A DNA stretch of 64,000 bases from DATKPC01 sp035524275 (GTDB lineage Bacteria > Pseudomonadota > Gammaproteobacteria > Burkholderiales > Burkholderiaceae_F). Made by a program: the position numbers and the translations under genes. Location: positions 21,205-85,204 of the forward strand of contig DATKPC010000051.1 of the NCBI GenBank assembly GCA_035524275.1. Reading direction: 5' to 3'. Under the pieces are notes generated by a model, which searched no databases, was not told the origin of the DNA, and saw only the letters and a program-made list of their open reading frames with translations. Shown here piece by piece: positions 7,606 to 16,528 of the stretch; positions within the stretch are counted from its first letter, which is position 1, and every line of letters begins with the position of its first letter.

Positions 7606-10470
7606 ATGAATGCGCCGGACCGCTCGGCGTCGCAGGCGACGGTCGACTTCGAGCTCGACGGGCGGACGCTGGCCGCCTATGCCGGCGAAACCATCCTGGC
7701 TGCGGCGGATCGCCACGGCGTCGAGATACCCCGGCTGTGCTACACGCCGGGCTATCGTCCCGACGGCAACTGCCGGGCCTGCGTCGTCGAAATCGACGGC
7801 GAGCGGACGCTGGCGCCGAGCTGTTGCCGGACGGTGGCTGCCGGCATGAAGGTCAAGGCCGCCAGCGCGCGCGCGGTGGCGAGCCAGAAGCTCGTGCTCG
7901 AGATGCTGCTGTCCGACCTGCCGGCGCAGGGCTACAAGTGGAACGGGGACGACGCCGGCCGGCCGCACGGCGAGCTCAGTGCGTGGGCCGCGAAGCTGGG
8001 CGTCACGGTGCGGCCGGCGCTCGCCGCGACCGCGCGCGCGCAGCCGGCACCGGACCTGTCGCATCCGGCGATGGCCGTGAACCTCGACGCGTGCATTCAA
8101 TGCACGCGATGCGTCCGCGCGTGCCGCGAAGAGCAGGCCAACGACGTGATCGGCTACGCGCATCGCGGCTTCGAGAGCCGGATCGTGTTCGATCTGGACG
8201 ATGGCATGGGCGACAGCACCTGCGTCGCCTGCGGCGAATGCGTCCAGGCCTGCCCGACCGGGGCGCTGATGCCGAAATCGCACATCGGGTCGCAGGCCGT
8301 GGATCGCAAGGTCGACTCCGTCTGCCCGTTCTGCGGCGTCGGGTGCCTGATCACGTACCACGTCAAGGACGAACGGATCCTGAGTGTCGACGGCCGCAAC
8401 GGGCCGGCGAACCACGGGCGGCTGTGCGTCAAGGGTCGCTTCGGATTCGACTATGCGCACCATCCGCAGCGCCTGACGCGACCGCTGATCCGCAAGCCCG
8501 GCGTGCCGAAGGAGATCGTCGGCACGCCGGACCCGGCCGACTGGCAGCGCGTCTTTCGCGAAGCGACCTGGGACGAAGCCCTCGCGCGGGCGGCCGGCGG
8601 CTTCGTGACGCTGCGCGACCGGCACGGGCGCAAGGCGCTCGCCGGCTTCGGTTCCGCGAAGGGCAGCAACGAGGAGGCGTACCTGTTCCAGAAGCTCGTC
8701 CGCGTCGGTTTCGGCAGCAACAACGTCGATCACTGCACGCGGCTGTGCCACGCCTCGAGCGTCGCGGCGCTCCTCGAGGGCGTCGGGTCCGGTGCGGTCA
8801 GCAACCAGGTCAACGACGTCGAGCACGCCGGGCTGATCCTCGTGATCGGCTCGAATCCGACGGCGAACCATCCGGTCGCGGCGACCTGGATGAAGAACGC
8901 GGCGCGGCGTGGCGCGAAGATCGTGCTGGCCGATCCGCGCGTGACCGACATCGGCCGCTATGCGTGGCGCACGCTGCAGTTTCGCGCCGACACGGATGTC
9001 GCGCTGCTCAACGCGATGATCCACACGGTGATCGACGAAGACCTCGTCGACGCCGATTTCATCGCGCGCCGCGCGAACAACTTCGAGGCCCTGAAGGCCA
9101 ACGTCCAGGGCTACAGCGCCGAAGCGATGGCGCCGATCTGCGGCATTCCGGCGGCGACCATCCGCGAGGTCGCGCGCGAGTTCGCCACCAGCAAGGGGTC
9201 GATGATCCTCTGGGGCATGGGCATCAGCCAGCACGTCCATGGCACCGACAATGCGCGCTGCCTGATCGCGCTCGCGAGCGTCACCGGCCAGATCGGCAAG
9301 CCGGGCACCGGGCTGCATCCGCTGCGTGGCCAGAACAACGTCCAGGGTGCGAGCGACGCCGGGTTGATCCCGATGATGCTGCCCAACTACCAGCCGGTGA
9401 AGGACGATCGCGCGCGGAGCTGGTTCGAGCGGTTCTGGGCCACGCCGCTCGACCCGGAACCCGGCTACACGGTCGTCGAGATCATGCACAAGGCGCTGGC
9501 GCCCGACGACGACCCGCACAAGGTCCGCGGGATGTACATCATGGGCGAGAACCCGGCGATGAGCGACCCGGACCTGAACCACGCGCGGCACGCGCTGGGC
9601 GCGCTCGAGCACCTCGTCGTGCAGGACATCTTCATGACCGAGACCGCGTGGCTTGCGGACGTCGTGCTTCCGGCCAGCGCGTGGCCGGAGAAGACCGGGA
9701 CCGTGACCAATACCGACCGGATGGTGCAACTCGGGCGCCGGGCGCTCGATCCGCCGGGCGATGCGCGCCCGGACCTCTGGATCACGCAGCAGATCGCGCG
9801 CCGGATGGGCCTGGCGTGGGACTACGCCGGCCCGGAATGCGGCGTCGCGCAGGTCTACGAGGAGATGCGCCAGGCGATGCACGAGTCGATCGCCGGCATC
9901 AGCTGGGAGCGCCTCGAGCGCGAATCGAGCGTCACCTATCCGTGCCTGTCGGCCGACGATCCGGGGCAGCCGACCGTCTTCATCGACGACTTCCCGACGC
10001 CGGATGGTCGCGTCAAGCTGGTGCCGGCCGACATCATCCCGGCCGACGAGCGGCCGGACGCCGACTATCCGTACGTGCTGATCACCGGTCGGCAACTGGA
10101 GCATTGGCACACCGGCAGCATGACGCGCCGCTCCCACGTGCTGGATGCGATCGAACCGATCGCGACCGCGTCGATGAATTCCGGCGACCTCGCGAAGCTG
10201 GGCCTGCATGCGGGCGACGTCGTCACCGTCGCGTCGCGGCGCGGCGAGGTCGCGCTGACGGTGCGCTGCGATGACGGCACGCCCGACGGCGTCGTGTTCA
10301 TTCCGTTCGCGTACTACGAAGCCGCGGCGAACCTGCTGACGAACGCGGCGCTCGACCCGTTCGGCAAGATCCCGGAATTCAAGTACTGCGCGGTCAAGGT
10401 CGCACGCGGCGGCATTCCGATGGCGACGATCGGCTACGGGCGTCGCCCGGCGTTCGCGGGAACCGCGTAG
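7606..10470 (+). CDS. NAD-dependent formate dehydrogenase, catalytic alpha subunit
   Basis: This 954-residue molybdo- or tungstopterin enzyme oxidises formate to CO2 in the cytoplasm. An N-terminal [2Fe-2S] ferredoxin-like domain has cysteines at 45, 56, 59 and 73. Two [4Fe-4S] sites follow (CIQCTRC...C at 163-173 and CVACGEC...C at 206-216). A further [4Fe-4S] site, CPFCGVGC plus LCVKG (240-274), opens the bis-pterin domain. The metal ligand is Cys381 followed by His382 in RLCHASSVA, so this is a cysteine enzyme, not a selenocysteine one. The pterin-binding C-terminal cap (GRQLEHWHTGSMTRRS) is present. Length and layout match FdsA and Fdh1A. Metal choice cannot be read directly, but the nearby tungstate importer favours tungsten. 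Confidence 0.94.
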   Translation: MNAPDRSASQATVDFELDGRTLAAYAGETILAAADRHGVEIPRLCYTPGYRPDGNCRACVVEIDGERTLAPSCCRTVAAGMKVKAASARAVASQKLVLEMLLSDLPAQGYKWNGDDAGRPHGELSAWAAKLGVTVRPALAATARAQPAPDLSHPAMAVNLDACIQCTRCVRACREEQANDVIGYAHRGFESRIVFDLDDGMGDSTCVACGECVQACPTGALMPKSHIGSQAVDRKVDSVCPFCGVGCLITYHVKDERILSVDGRNGPANHGRLCVKGRFGFDYAHHPQRLTRPLIRKPGVPKEIVGTPDPADWQRVFREATWDEALARAAGGFVTLRDRHGRKALAGFGSAKGSNEEAYLFQKLVRVGFGSNNVDHCTRLCHASSVAALLEGVGSGAVSNQVNDVEHAGLILVIGSNPTANHPVAATWMKNAARRGAKIVLADPRVTDIGRYAWRTLQFRADTDVALLNAMIHTVIDEDLVDADFIARRANNFEALKANVQGYSAEAMAPICGIPAATIREVAREFATSKGSMILWGMGISQHVHGTDNARCLIALASVTGQIGKPGTGLHPLRGQNNVQGASDAGLIPMMLPNYQPVKDDRARSWFERFWATPLDPEPGYTVVEIMHKALAPDDDPHKVRGMYIMGENPAMSDPDLNHARHALGALEHLVVQDIFMTETAWLADVVLPASAWPEKTGTVTNTDRMVQLGRRALDPPGDARPDLWITQQIARRMGLAWDYAGPECGVAQVYEEMRQAMHESIAGISWERLERESSVTYPCLSADDPGQPTVFIDDFPTPDGRVKLVPADIIPADERPDADYPYVLITGRQLEHWHTGSMTRRSHVLDAIEPIATASMNSGDLAKLGLHAGDVVTVASRRGEVALTVRCDDGTPDGVVFIPFAYYEAAANLLTNAALDPFGKIPEFKYCAVKVARGGIPMATIGYGRRPAFAGTA

Positions 10471-10480
10471 GCCTCCGCCG

Positions 10481-11407
10481 ATGGCGGCGGAATCGGAGCA
10501 GCCGGTCGCGTTCGAGGCGGTCGCCGCAGCGGTCGTCCCTGGCGCGCCGCGCTTGAGCGGCGCGCAGGCGCCGCTGCTGCAGCAGATCGAGGTGATCGAC
10601 GACACCGGCGTCGCCCGCGGCCTGCGGATCCCGGCGGAGGCGCCGCTGACGGTCTACGTCGATCGGCGCGAACTCGTCACGCTGATGACGCTGGGCGCCG
10701 CGCCGGAACTGATGGTGCTCGGCTGGCTGCTGAACCAGGGTCTCGTCGATCGCGTCCAGGACATCGAAGCGATCGATGTCGACTGGTCGGTCCATGCCGC
10801 CGCGGTGAAGACGCGCCGCGGCATCGCACGGTGGGCCGAAAGGACCGCGCGTCGGGTCGTGACGACCGGGTGCGGGCAGGGGACCGTATTCGGCGACCAG
10901 ATGGCGCAGATCGACGCGGTCCGGCTGCCGGCGCCGGGCGAGGCGAGGATCCGGCGCGAGACGCTGGCCGCGATGATCGACGCGATGCGCAGCCGGTACG
11001 ACGTGCACCGCGCTGCCGGCTCCGTCCATGGGTGCGCGCTGTTTCGCGACACGCGGATGATGGTCTTCGTCGAGGATGTCGGCCGCCACAACGCGATCGA
11101 CGCGGTGGCGGGCTGGATGGCGATGCACGGCGTCGGCGGCGGCGACAAGGCGTTCTATACGACCGGTCGCCTGACGAGCGAGATGGTGATCAAGTCGGCG
11201 AGGATGGGCGTGCCGATCATCGTCTCGCGCAACGGCGTCACCGCGATGGGGCACGACCTCGCCTCGCGCCTCGGGATGGCCCTTTTCGGCCGCGCCGCGG
11301 CGAGGAAGTTCATCTGCTATTGCGGCTTCGAGCGATGGGTTCCGGATGCCGGACCGCCCGACGCGGAAACGGCGGATCCGTCCGTGGATCGCGCGTCGTC
11401 GGGCTAG
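10481..11407 (+). CDS. fdhD: Formate dehydrogenase accessory sulfurtransferase FdhD
   Basis: This 308-residue protein is needed to make FDH active by delivering sulfur from a cysteine desulfurase to the bis-MGD cofactor. The family signatures are visible: an internal TTGCGQGT loop carrying the cysteine, VEDVGRHNAIDAVAG, FYTTGRLTSEMVIKSARMGVPI and a C-terminal FICYCGFERW. Only one cysteine is present in the loop where the Escherichia coli protein has a CxxC pair, a variation I have seen in related proteobacterial FdhDs. The N-terminal 35 residues are an extra Ala/Val-rich segment. It starts 10 bases after the alpha-subunit stop, making a beta/gamma-alpha-fdhD operon. Confidence 0.93.
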   Translation: MAAESEQPVAFEAVAAAVVPGAPRLSGAQAPLLQQIEVIDDTGVARGLRIPAEAPLTVYVDRRELVTLMTLGAAPELMVLGWLLNQGLVDRVQDIEAIDVDWSVHAAAVKTRRGIARWAERTARRVVTTGCGQGTVFGDQMAQIDAVRLPAPGEARIRRETLAAMIDAMRSRYDVHRAAGSVHGCALFRDTRMMVFVEDVGRHNAIDAVAGWMAMHGVGGGDKAFYTTGRLTSEMVIKSARMGVPIIVSRNGVTAMGHDLASRLGMALFGRAAARKFICYCGFERWVPDAGPPDAETADPSVDRASSG

Positions 11408-11474
11408 GCCGCCGCGCGGCCGAAACGCTCGTCGTGCGGGCAGACCCTTCGCCGCCGCACGAGGGCCGGCGGCA

Positions 11475-11500
11475 TCGTTATATACTGTAAAATATAACGA
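11475..11500. promoter_or_regulatory. ModE-type operator (Mo/W-responsive)
   Basis: Two perfect 9-base inverted arms (TCGTTATAT at 11475-11483, ATATAACGA at 11492-11500) flank an 8-base spacer. This is the arm sequence and spacing I know from the ModE site of the E. coli modABC promoter. It is an AT-rich island in a very GC-rich region. It lies 136 bases before the small gene starting at 11636 and 67 bases after fdhD. No modE gene is in the window. Confidence 0.75.
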
Positions 11501-11635
11501 GAGGCATCCCAGGCCGCATTGACGCGTGTTGAGCGCGCTTCCGGAGCGGTCCTGCGCGTCGCCGGAGTCGATGATTTCCCGCTGGACGCCGACCCGCCCC
11601 GGGGGCTCGAGTCCGGCGCGCCTTCGAGAGGCATC

Positions 11636-11920
11636 GTGACGAAAGGAAAATCGAACCCGGTCGCCGATTCGGTCGCCGATTCGGGCGCCGAGTCGGTCGC
11701 CGACAGCCTCGACGAGCGCGGCGTCGAGCCGCAATCCGTGCGGCTGTGGTCGATGGTGCGTGGTGCGCGCCCCGACGACGACCTCGTCGATGTGAGCTTC
11801 GTCACCGCGGCGGGCAGCCGCCACACGTTCCGCTTGCGCGAGGTCGATATCCTGTCGATCGCCAAATCGGTGCTGGACCGGCGGCCGTCGGGTTGCGGCG
11901 GCGGAGACCAGGCGCACTGA
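11636..11920 (+). CDS. Small unknown protein downstream of the ModE-type operator
   Basis: This is a 94-residue protein I do not recognise. Its first half is acidic with near-repeats (VADSVADSGAESVADS). The second half has a compact beta-like segment (SVRLWSMVRGARPDDDLVDV, then VSFVTAAGSRHTFRLREVDI) and ends in a Cys-Gly-rich tail (SGCGGGDQAH). I place the start at a GTG with AGAGG upstream; the frame stays open to 11519. It ends 5 bases from the end of the convergent mosA. Its position between fdhD and mosA, behind a metal-responsive operator, suggests a role in Mo/W handling. That is inference from context only. Confidence 0.5.
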   Translation: MTKGKSNPVADSVADSGAESVADSLDERGVEPQSVRLWSMVRGARPDDDLVDVSFVTAAGSRHTFRLREVDILSIAKSVLDRRPSGCGGGDQAH

Positions 11921-11925
11921 GTCCT

Positions 11926-12759
11926 TCAGCCGCGCGCGACCCCGCTGCGGATGATCGTTCCGACATGCTCTCCGCGCAGCGCCGCGGTGAGCCGCCCCGG
12001 CACCAGTCCGTTCACAAGCTGGACCCGTTCCAGGTGCCGAGCGTTCGCCATGACCTCGAGCAACGCGCGGTCGACCGGCAGCGTGACGTTCCGCTTCAAC
12101 AGCTCCGCCGCGCTCACCTCGGGCATCAGGCTCGCGTGCTTGCCGTCAGGTCCGTTCGGGTCGGCCGTGAGGACACCGTCGACATCCTCGACGATCGTCA
12201 GGCCCGCCGCGCCGAGCGCGTCGGCGATCAGGAAGGCGCCGGTGTCGGCCCGGTGGTGCGGGATGCGCGACACCGGGAATTCATGGTGGTGATAAGGCGG
12301 AAACGCACTGCCGACGACGGCACGCGCCGCGCTCAGGTGGATCGCGAGCTGGTTGGCGATGGTCGGGTGCTCGATATAGGACACGCCTTCCGGCGCCAGC
12401 AGCGCGGCGAGCATATGGCCGTTCTGGCCGGCTTCGCTCGCGGCGAGCGGCGCGAGCGACCCGACCGGGAGGCCGAGGTCGAGGCCGACACTGTAGACGT
12501 GGCGCGCGCGGATGCCGGCGCCCGTCAGGATGAGCAGGCGATGCTCCGGCAGCAGCCGGCGCAGTTCGTCGACGACGGGCAGGATGGCTTGGCTCCCGCG
12601 GTCCATGATCGCGTGACCGCCGATCTTGACGACCTGCAGCCAGGGCAGGAGCCGGATCGGGGCCCGGCCCGCGACCGGACGGGTGAGTTGCCCGTCGAGC
12701 AGCGTCTGGCGCGCAAGCGGCGAGGCGACATGCTTGATGGCGCTGGAGGCGTCGTTCAT
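11926..12759 (-). CDS. mosA: Molybdenum storage protein, alpha subunit (MosA)
   Basis: This 277-residue protein has the amino-acid-kinase (UMP kinase-like) fold. In Azotobacter vinelandii MosA and MosB form a cage that stores polyoxomolybdate, or tungstate, with ATP. The sequence matches what I recall of Azotobacter MosA almost throughout. The N-terminal [62 protein letters not shown] and the C-terminal [20 protein letters not shown] are all there. The His-rich PPYHHHEF stretch is a molybdate cluster site in the known structure. The length (276 in Azotobacter) agrees. It lies 16 bases after mosB in the same transcript. The family is uncommon outside diazotrophs and some other bacteria. Confidence 0.93.
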   Translation of the reverse strand: MNDASSAIKHVASPLARQTLLDGQLTRPVAGRAPIRLLPWLQVVKIGGHAIMDRGSQAILPVVDELRRLLPEHRLLILTGAGIRARHVYSVGLDLGLPVGSLAPLAASEAGQNGHMLAALLAPEGVSYIEHPTIANQLAIHLSAARAVVGSAFPPYHHHEFPVSRIPHHRADTGAFLIADALGAAGLTIVEDVDGVLTADPNGPDGKHASLMPEVSAAELLKRNVTLPVDRALLEVMANARHLERVQLVNGLVPGRLTAALRGEHVGTIIRSGVARG

Positions 12760-12775
12760 GGTGGCGGCTCTCTCG

Positions 12776-13585
12776 CTAGTCGGCCGTGATGATCGTGCCG
12801 ACGTGCTCGCCGGCGAGCGCGCGGGTCAGGTTGCCCGGGACCAGGCCGTTGACGACCTGCACCTGGCGCACGTGGCGTGCGGCCTGAAGCAGGTCGAGTA
12901 CCGGGAATTCGAGGATCGAATCCTGCAGCCCCTTGCCCTTCATCTCGGCGACCGAAATCCTGCGGATGAGCTGCGCGCCCTTCGAGGTCTTCGGGTTCGC
13001 GGTGTAGAGCCCGTCCTCATCCTTCACGTAGACCATCGCCTTGCAACCGAACTGCTCCGCGACGAGGAAGCAGCCGGCGTCGGTCCGGTAGGGCGGAATG
13101 ACGCCGTCGGCCGCGGGACGGATCCATAGGCTGTACGGCGGCATTCCGCCGAAGACGACGGCCTGCACCTCGGCCAAGTACAGCGGTACGGCCGAGAGGC
13201 CGGCGCCGCCGACCGCGGAGATGCCGTGCTTCGCCAGCAGTTGCCCCAGCATCGCGGCATTCTGGTCCGCGACCGATGCGCCAAGCTGCGCCAGGATCCC
13301 GGCCGGCAGCCCGAGCCCGGCGGCGATCGAGTAGAGGTGCCGGGCTCGCGTGCCGGCCCCGGTGCCGATGAGCAGCTTGTGAGTCTTGCGCGCGGCAAGG
13401 ATCTCGTCGACGAGCGGATAGACCGCCGCCCGGCCACGGTCGATGACGCTCTGGCCGCCGATCTTGATCACCGTCGCGTCCGGCAGTATCCGGAAGTCCG
13501 CGGCGGCCTCGGCGGCTTCGACAAGATGCGCGTCGGACAGCGAGCGTTGCATCAGGAGCTGCTCCAGCTCCGTGGTCGTCGTCAT
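12776..13585 (-). CDS. mosB: Molybdenum storage protein, beta subunit (MosB)
   Basis: This 269-residue partner of MosA has the same kinase-like fold. Matches to Azotobacter MosB include the [11 protein letters not shown] start, [80 protein letters not shown] and the end [20 protein letters not shown]. The longest frame extends to 13783, but the ATG at 13585 has a strong GAGGGGGA ribosome binding site and gives the family length. It is the first gene of the mosB-mosA transcript. Its upstream region holds REP-like repeats rather than an obvious ModE site. Confidence 0.93.
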   Translation of the reverse strand: MTTTTELEQLLMQRSLSDAHLVEAAEAAADFRILPDATVIKIGGQSVIDRGRAAVYPLVDEILAARKTHKLLIGTGAGTRARHLYSIAAGLGLPAGILAQLGASVADQNAAMLGQLLAKHGISAVGGAGLSAVPLYLAEVQAVVFGGMPPYSLWIRPAADGVIPPYRTDAGCFLVAEQFGCKAMVYVKDEDGLYTANPKTSKGAQLIRRISVAEMKGKGLQDSILEFPVLDLLQAARHVRQVQVVNGLVPGNLTRALAGEHVGTIITAD

Positions 13586-13715
13586 CAAGTCCCCCTCGTC
13601 GTCACCGGCGGCCGTATGGCAGGCCGAAGGCCGCCGCGACGCCCGAGTTTCCGCGCACATGCTGCGGAGCGAAATCGAATGATACGGCTCGCGGAAATCG
13701 TGGGGTCCATATCGT

Positions 13716-13858
13716 GGGGTCAGAGCGTGCGATGTCGAATTCGAGTCCCTGCGGGTCGTCAGCGTGACACGCCAACGGTACACGTCGTCGAGGGGTCATC
13801 GAAGGCGACATCGCACGCTTTGACCCCAAAGGATCCCGCGCTTTGACCCCAAAGGATC
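13716..13858. repeat. REP/MITE-like inverted repeat with a tandem arm
   Basis: A 22-base arm at 13716-13737 (beginning GGGGTCAGAGCGTGCG) is matched by its reverse complement at 13806-13827 with one mismatch. A 19-base segment GCTTTGACCCCAAAGGATC at 13817-13835 is repeated exactly at 13840-13858. The shape resembles dispersed REP elements moved by RAYT transposases. No coding capacity is seen. It fills most of the 365-base gap between mosB and tupA. Confidence 0.6.
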
Positions 13859-13950
13859 TCCGGTCGGGCACGATCGGGCCGTGCATGACGTCATCCGCCG
13901 CGGCGTGAGGTGTCTTGAATTCGCCGCGCCGGCCGTGCGCGTCCGGTGAA

Positions 13951-14775
13951 TCAGGGCTTCGCGTTCGGGAAGAAAAGTTGCTCGCCGCCGATCCGGTAGG
14001 AGGCGATGGTCGCCTGCCCCTGCGGCGAGACCACCCAGTCGGAAAATGCCTGCGCCAGCGACGTCTTGGTCAGCGGGTGCCTCGCCGGATTGACGACGAT
14101 CACGCCGTACTGATTGAACATCCGCTCGTCGCCCTGGACGAGGACCGACAGCGCGCCCCGATTCTTGAAGGACAGCCAGGTGCCCCGGTCGGCGAGCACA
14201 TAGGCGTCACTGCTCGCCGCCATGTTCAGCGCCTGCCCCATGCCGCATCCGCAAGCGCGATAGTCGAACGGTTGCTCCGCCGACTTGGCGCGCGGATCGA
14301 TCCCGGCTTCCTTCCAATAGCGCAGCTCCGCGGCATGCGTGCCGCTGTTGTCGCCGCGTGAGATGAACGCGGCATGGGAACCCGCCAGTTTCATCAGCGC
14401 GGCGACGATGTCCCGGCCTCCCACACCGACCGGGTCCGAAGCCGGGCCGACCAGCACGAAGTCGTTGTACATCACGTCACGGCGCGGCAGGCCGAAACCT
14501 TCCGCGACGAATCGCTCTTCGGCCGCTTTGTCATGGACGAACAGGACATCGGCGTCGCCACGCCGACCGATGTCCAGCGCTTGGCCGGTGCCGACGGCGA
14601 CGACGCGAACCGCGATCCCGGTTGCCTGCGTGAAGGCCGGCAGCAGGTACCCGAAGAGGCCCGACTGCTCGGTGCTCGTGGTCGAGGCCATCACGATGCC
14701 CTGTGGCTCCGCGACAGCGCTGCGCAGCAAGATGAAAAGCGCGAGCGCGAACGCCGCCCGAACGAGGGGTCTCAT
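13951..14775 (-). CDS. tupA: Tungstate ABC transporter, periplasmic binding protein TupA
   Basis: This 274-residue periplasmic oxyanion-binding protein has a clear signal peptide ending SAVAEP. The TupA hallmark STTSTEQSGLF follows at once. VAVGTGQALDIGRRGDADVL, MYNDFVLVGPASDP and SRGDNSGTHAAELRYWK, all typical of the tungstate rather than the ModA branch, come next. I infer tungstate selectivity from these motifs; TupA and WtpA/ModA cannot be fully separated without alignment. The ATG overlaps the TupC stop in an ATGA, so binding protein and ATPase are translationally coupled. It is the last gene of the tupB-tupC-tupA transcript. Confidence 0.88.
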   Translation of the reverse strand: MRPLVRAAFALALFILLRSAVAEPQGIVMASTTSTEQSGLFGYLLPAFTQATGIAVRVVAVGTGQALDIGRRGDADVLFVHDKAAEERFVAEGFGLPRRDVMYNDFVLVGPASDPVGVGGRDIVAALMKLAGSHAAFISRGDNSGTHAAELRYWKEAGIDPRAKSAEQPFDYRACGCGMGQALNMAASSDAYVLADRGTWLSFKNRGALSVLVQGDERMFNQYGVIVVNPARHPLTKTSLAQAFSDWVVSPQGQATIASYRIGGEQLFFPNAKP

Positions 14776-15482
14776 ATCGGGTTGCCCTGTGCGCTGGGGA
14801 AGGCACCTGCATCGCGCCGACGTTCAAAGTAACGGGATGCCGGCAGATCGGTGCGGACCTGGCCGCGATCGATCTGCACGATCCGCGTCGCCAATCGCCC
14901 GGCCTGCGCCAGGTCGTGCGTGCTCATGACGATGGTCATCCCTTCGCGGTTGAACGAGGCGAGCAGTTCTTCGATCTCCTGTCGCGCCGCCGGATCGAGG
15001 TTGGCGGTCGGTTCGTCGAGCAGCAGCAATTCCGGGCCGACCGCCCACGCGCGCGCCAGCGCCAGGCGCTGCTGCTGGCCGCCGGACAGCGTCCAGGCCG
15101 GCCTGCCCCGCAGCGCATCCAGGCCGGCACGCTGCAACGCCCGGGCGCCGCGTTCGGGACGTTCACGTCGGTCGACGCCGGCGAGCCAGAGCGCAATGAC
15201 GACGTTGTGCCAGACCGACAGGCGCAGGATAAAGGGCCTCTGGAAGACCATGGCCTGCGTCCGGCGCGATCCGGATGCGACGGTGCGCGACCCGGTATGC
15301 CCGACGAGACCATGCAGCGCACGCAGGAGCGTGGTCTTGCCGGATCCGTTGTCACCGATGAGCGCGAGGAATTCCCCGCGACCGACGCGCAACGTGATGT
15401 CGCGCAGCGCAAGCACGCCACCAAGCTGCACGTCGACGTGGTCCAGCGCCACGACGGTGTCCGCTTGCTGGCGTGTCGTCAA
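14772..15482 (-). CDS. tupC: Tungstate ABC transporter, ATP-binding protein TupC
   Basis: This 236-residue ABC ATPase energises oxyanion uptake. Walker A GDNGSGKTTLL is near residue 43, the signature LSGGQQQRLALARAW is near 140, Walker B ELLLLDEPTANLD is near 162, and the switch His is in MSTHD. The frame is open far upstream, but the preceding permease ends at 15479. A TTG at 15482 overlaps that stop (TTGA), which gives normal ABC length, so I take it as the start. Tight overlaps on both sides make a single translational unit with the permease and the binding protein. Confidence 0.88.
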   Translation of the reverse strand: MTTRQQADTVVALDHVDVQLGGVLALRDITLRVGRGEFLALIGDNGSGKTTLLRALHGLVGHTGSRTVASGSRRTQAMVFQRPFILRLSVWHNVVIALWLAGVDRRERPERGARALQRAGLDALRGRPAWTLSGGQQQRLALARAWAVGPELLLLDEPTANLDPAARQEIEELLASFNREGMTIVMSTHDLAQAGRLATRIVQIDRGQVRTDLPASRYFERRRDAGAFPSAQGNPI

Positions 15483-16195
15483 GGTTCGCCCCAGGAACTC
15501 TCGCCTCGCTGAAGGCGCCTTGCCAGGATGGCCATTCCGTTCACGGTGGCGACGATCGCGAGCAGGACGACGCCCAGCGCGAGGGCCAGCGGCAGGTCGC
15601 CTTTGCTGGTCTCCAGGGCGATCGACGTCGTCATGACGCGCGTGACCCCTTCGATATTGCCCCCAACGATCATCACGGCGCCGACCTCGGAAAGGGCGCG
15701 GCCGAAGGCCGTCAGGACGATCGTCGCGACGGCCCATCGCTCATGCAGCAGCACCAGGATCCCGGCGACCATCGGCGTGGCGCCCATCGATCGAAGGGGA
15801 TCGCCGGCCTGGCGCAGTCCATCGGCGACCAGTTGGCGCGACAGCGCCGCGAGCAGCGGAAGCACCAGGATCGTTTGCGCAATGACCATCGCACCGGGCG
15901 TGAACAGGATGCCCCACGCGCCGAGCGGTCCCGCGCGGGACAGGAGGAGGTAGACGACCAGGCCGACGACGACCGAAGGAAGCGCCAGCAAGGTATGCAG
16001 CCCGGCCACGACGATTCGCCGACCGGGGAATGGCTTGGAGGCAAGCCAGCCGCCGGCCGCAAGGCCGACAACCGAAGCGATCGCGCAGGCCGATCCGCTC
16101 ACGACGAGCGAAAGCCAGATGGTCCTTAGCATGACCGGATCGGCGTGAAGTATCAATCCGGCGGCCACGCCGAGGCTCTCGGTCAAGTCAAGCAT
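15479..16195 (-). CDS. tupB: Tungstate ABC transporter, permease TupB
   Basis: This 238-residue inner-membrane permease has about five to six hydrophobic segments. It carries the ABC-permease EAA-like loop (EVGAVMIVGGNIEGVTRVMTT region, with GRALSEVGA) typical of molybdate/tungstate/sulfate importers. It is the first gene of the Tup transcript. No obvious ModE palindrome precedes it in the ~330 bases up to the next gene, so its control is unclear. Confidence 0.87.
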   Translation of the reverse strand: MLDLTESLGVAAGLILHADPVMLRTIWLSLVVSGSACAIASVVGLAAGGWLASKPFPGRRIVVAGLHTLLALPSVVVGLVVYLLLSRAGPLGAWGILFTPGAMVIAQTILVLPLLAALSRQLVADGLRQAGDPLRSMGATPMVAGILVLLHERWAVATIVLTAFGRALSEVGAVMIVGGNIEGVTRVMTTSIALETSKGDLPLALALGVVLLAIVATVNGMAILARRLQRGESSWGEP

Positions 16196-16528
16196 CGATT
16201 ACCGGTGCTGGAACCGGCAGCCCTTCGTCATTTCCCGGCAACGAGCATAACGCCGGCAGTCGCCGGATCGGGCTGGCCCCACGTCGGGCGGACCCGGATC
16301 GGATCGAACCGCCGCGACCGCGTCCGCCGGCGCGCGACGTCATCCTGAACGGCGCTCGCCGGCACTGGTACATTAGGCCTGCATTCCGGTGTCTCGTCGG
16401 GTGTCCCGCCGGGTGCCTCGAGCCCGGCGCGGCCTGGCAGGATGTCCCGGGGTCGTGCGACCCGGAGGCGCCAGGATATCGCGCTCGTTTCGCCGCGGTC
16501 GATTCGCCAAGAGTCCTGGGGGCGACGT

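Noticed and set aside
7606..10470. A selenocysteine (in-frame TGA) in the FDH alpha subunit
   Set aside because: The metal-ligand position reads TGC (Cys381), and the reading frame has no internal TGA.
7504..10605. A 1033-residue open frame on the minus strand over fdsA
   Set aside because: It is the high-GC shadow of the formate dehydrogenase gene: low-complexity Arg/Ala/Asp-rich and without recognisable motifs.
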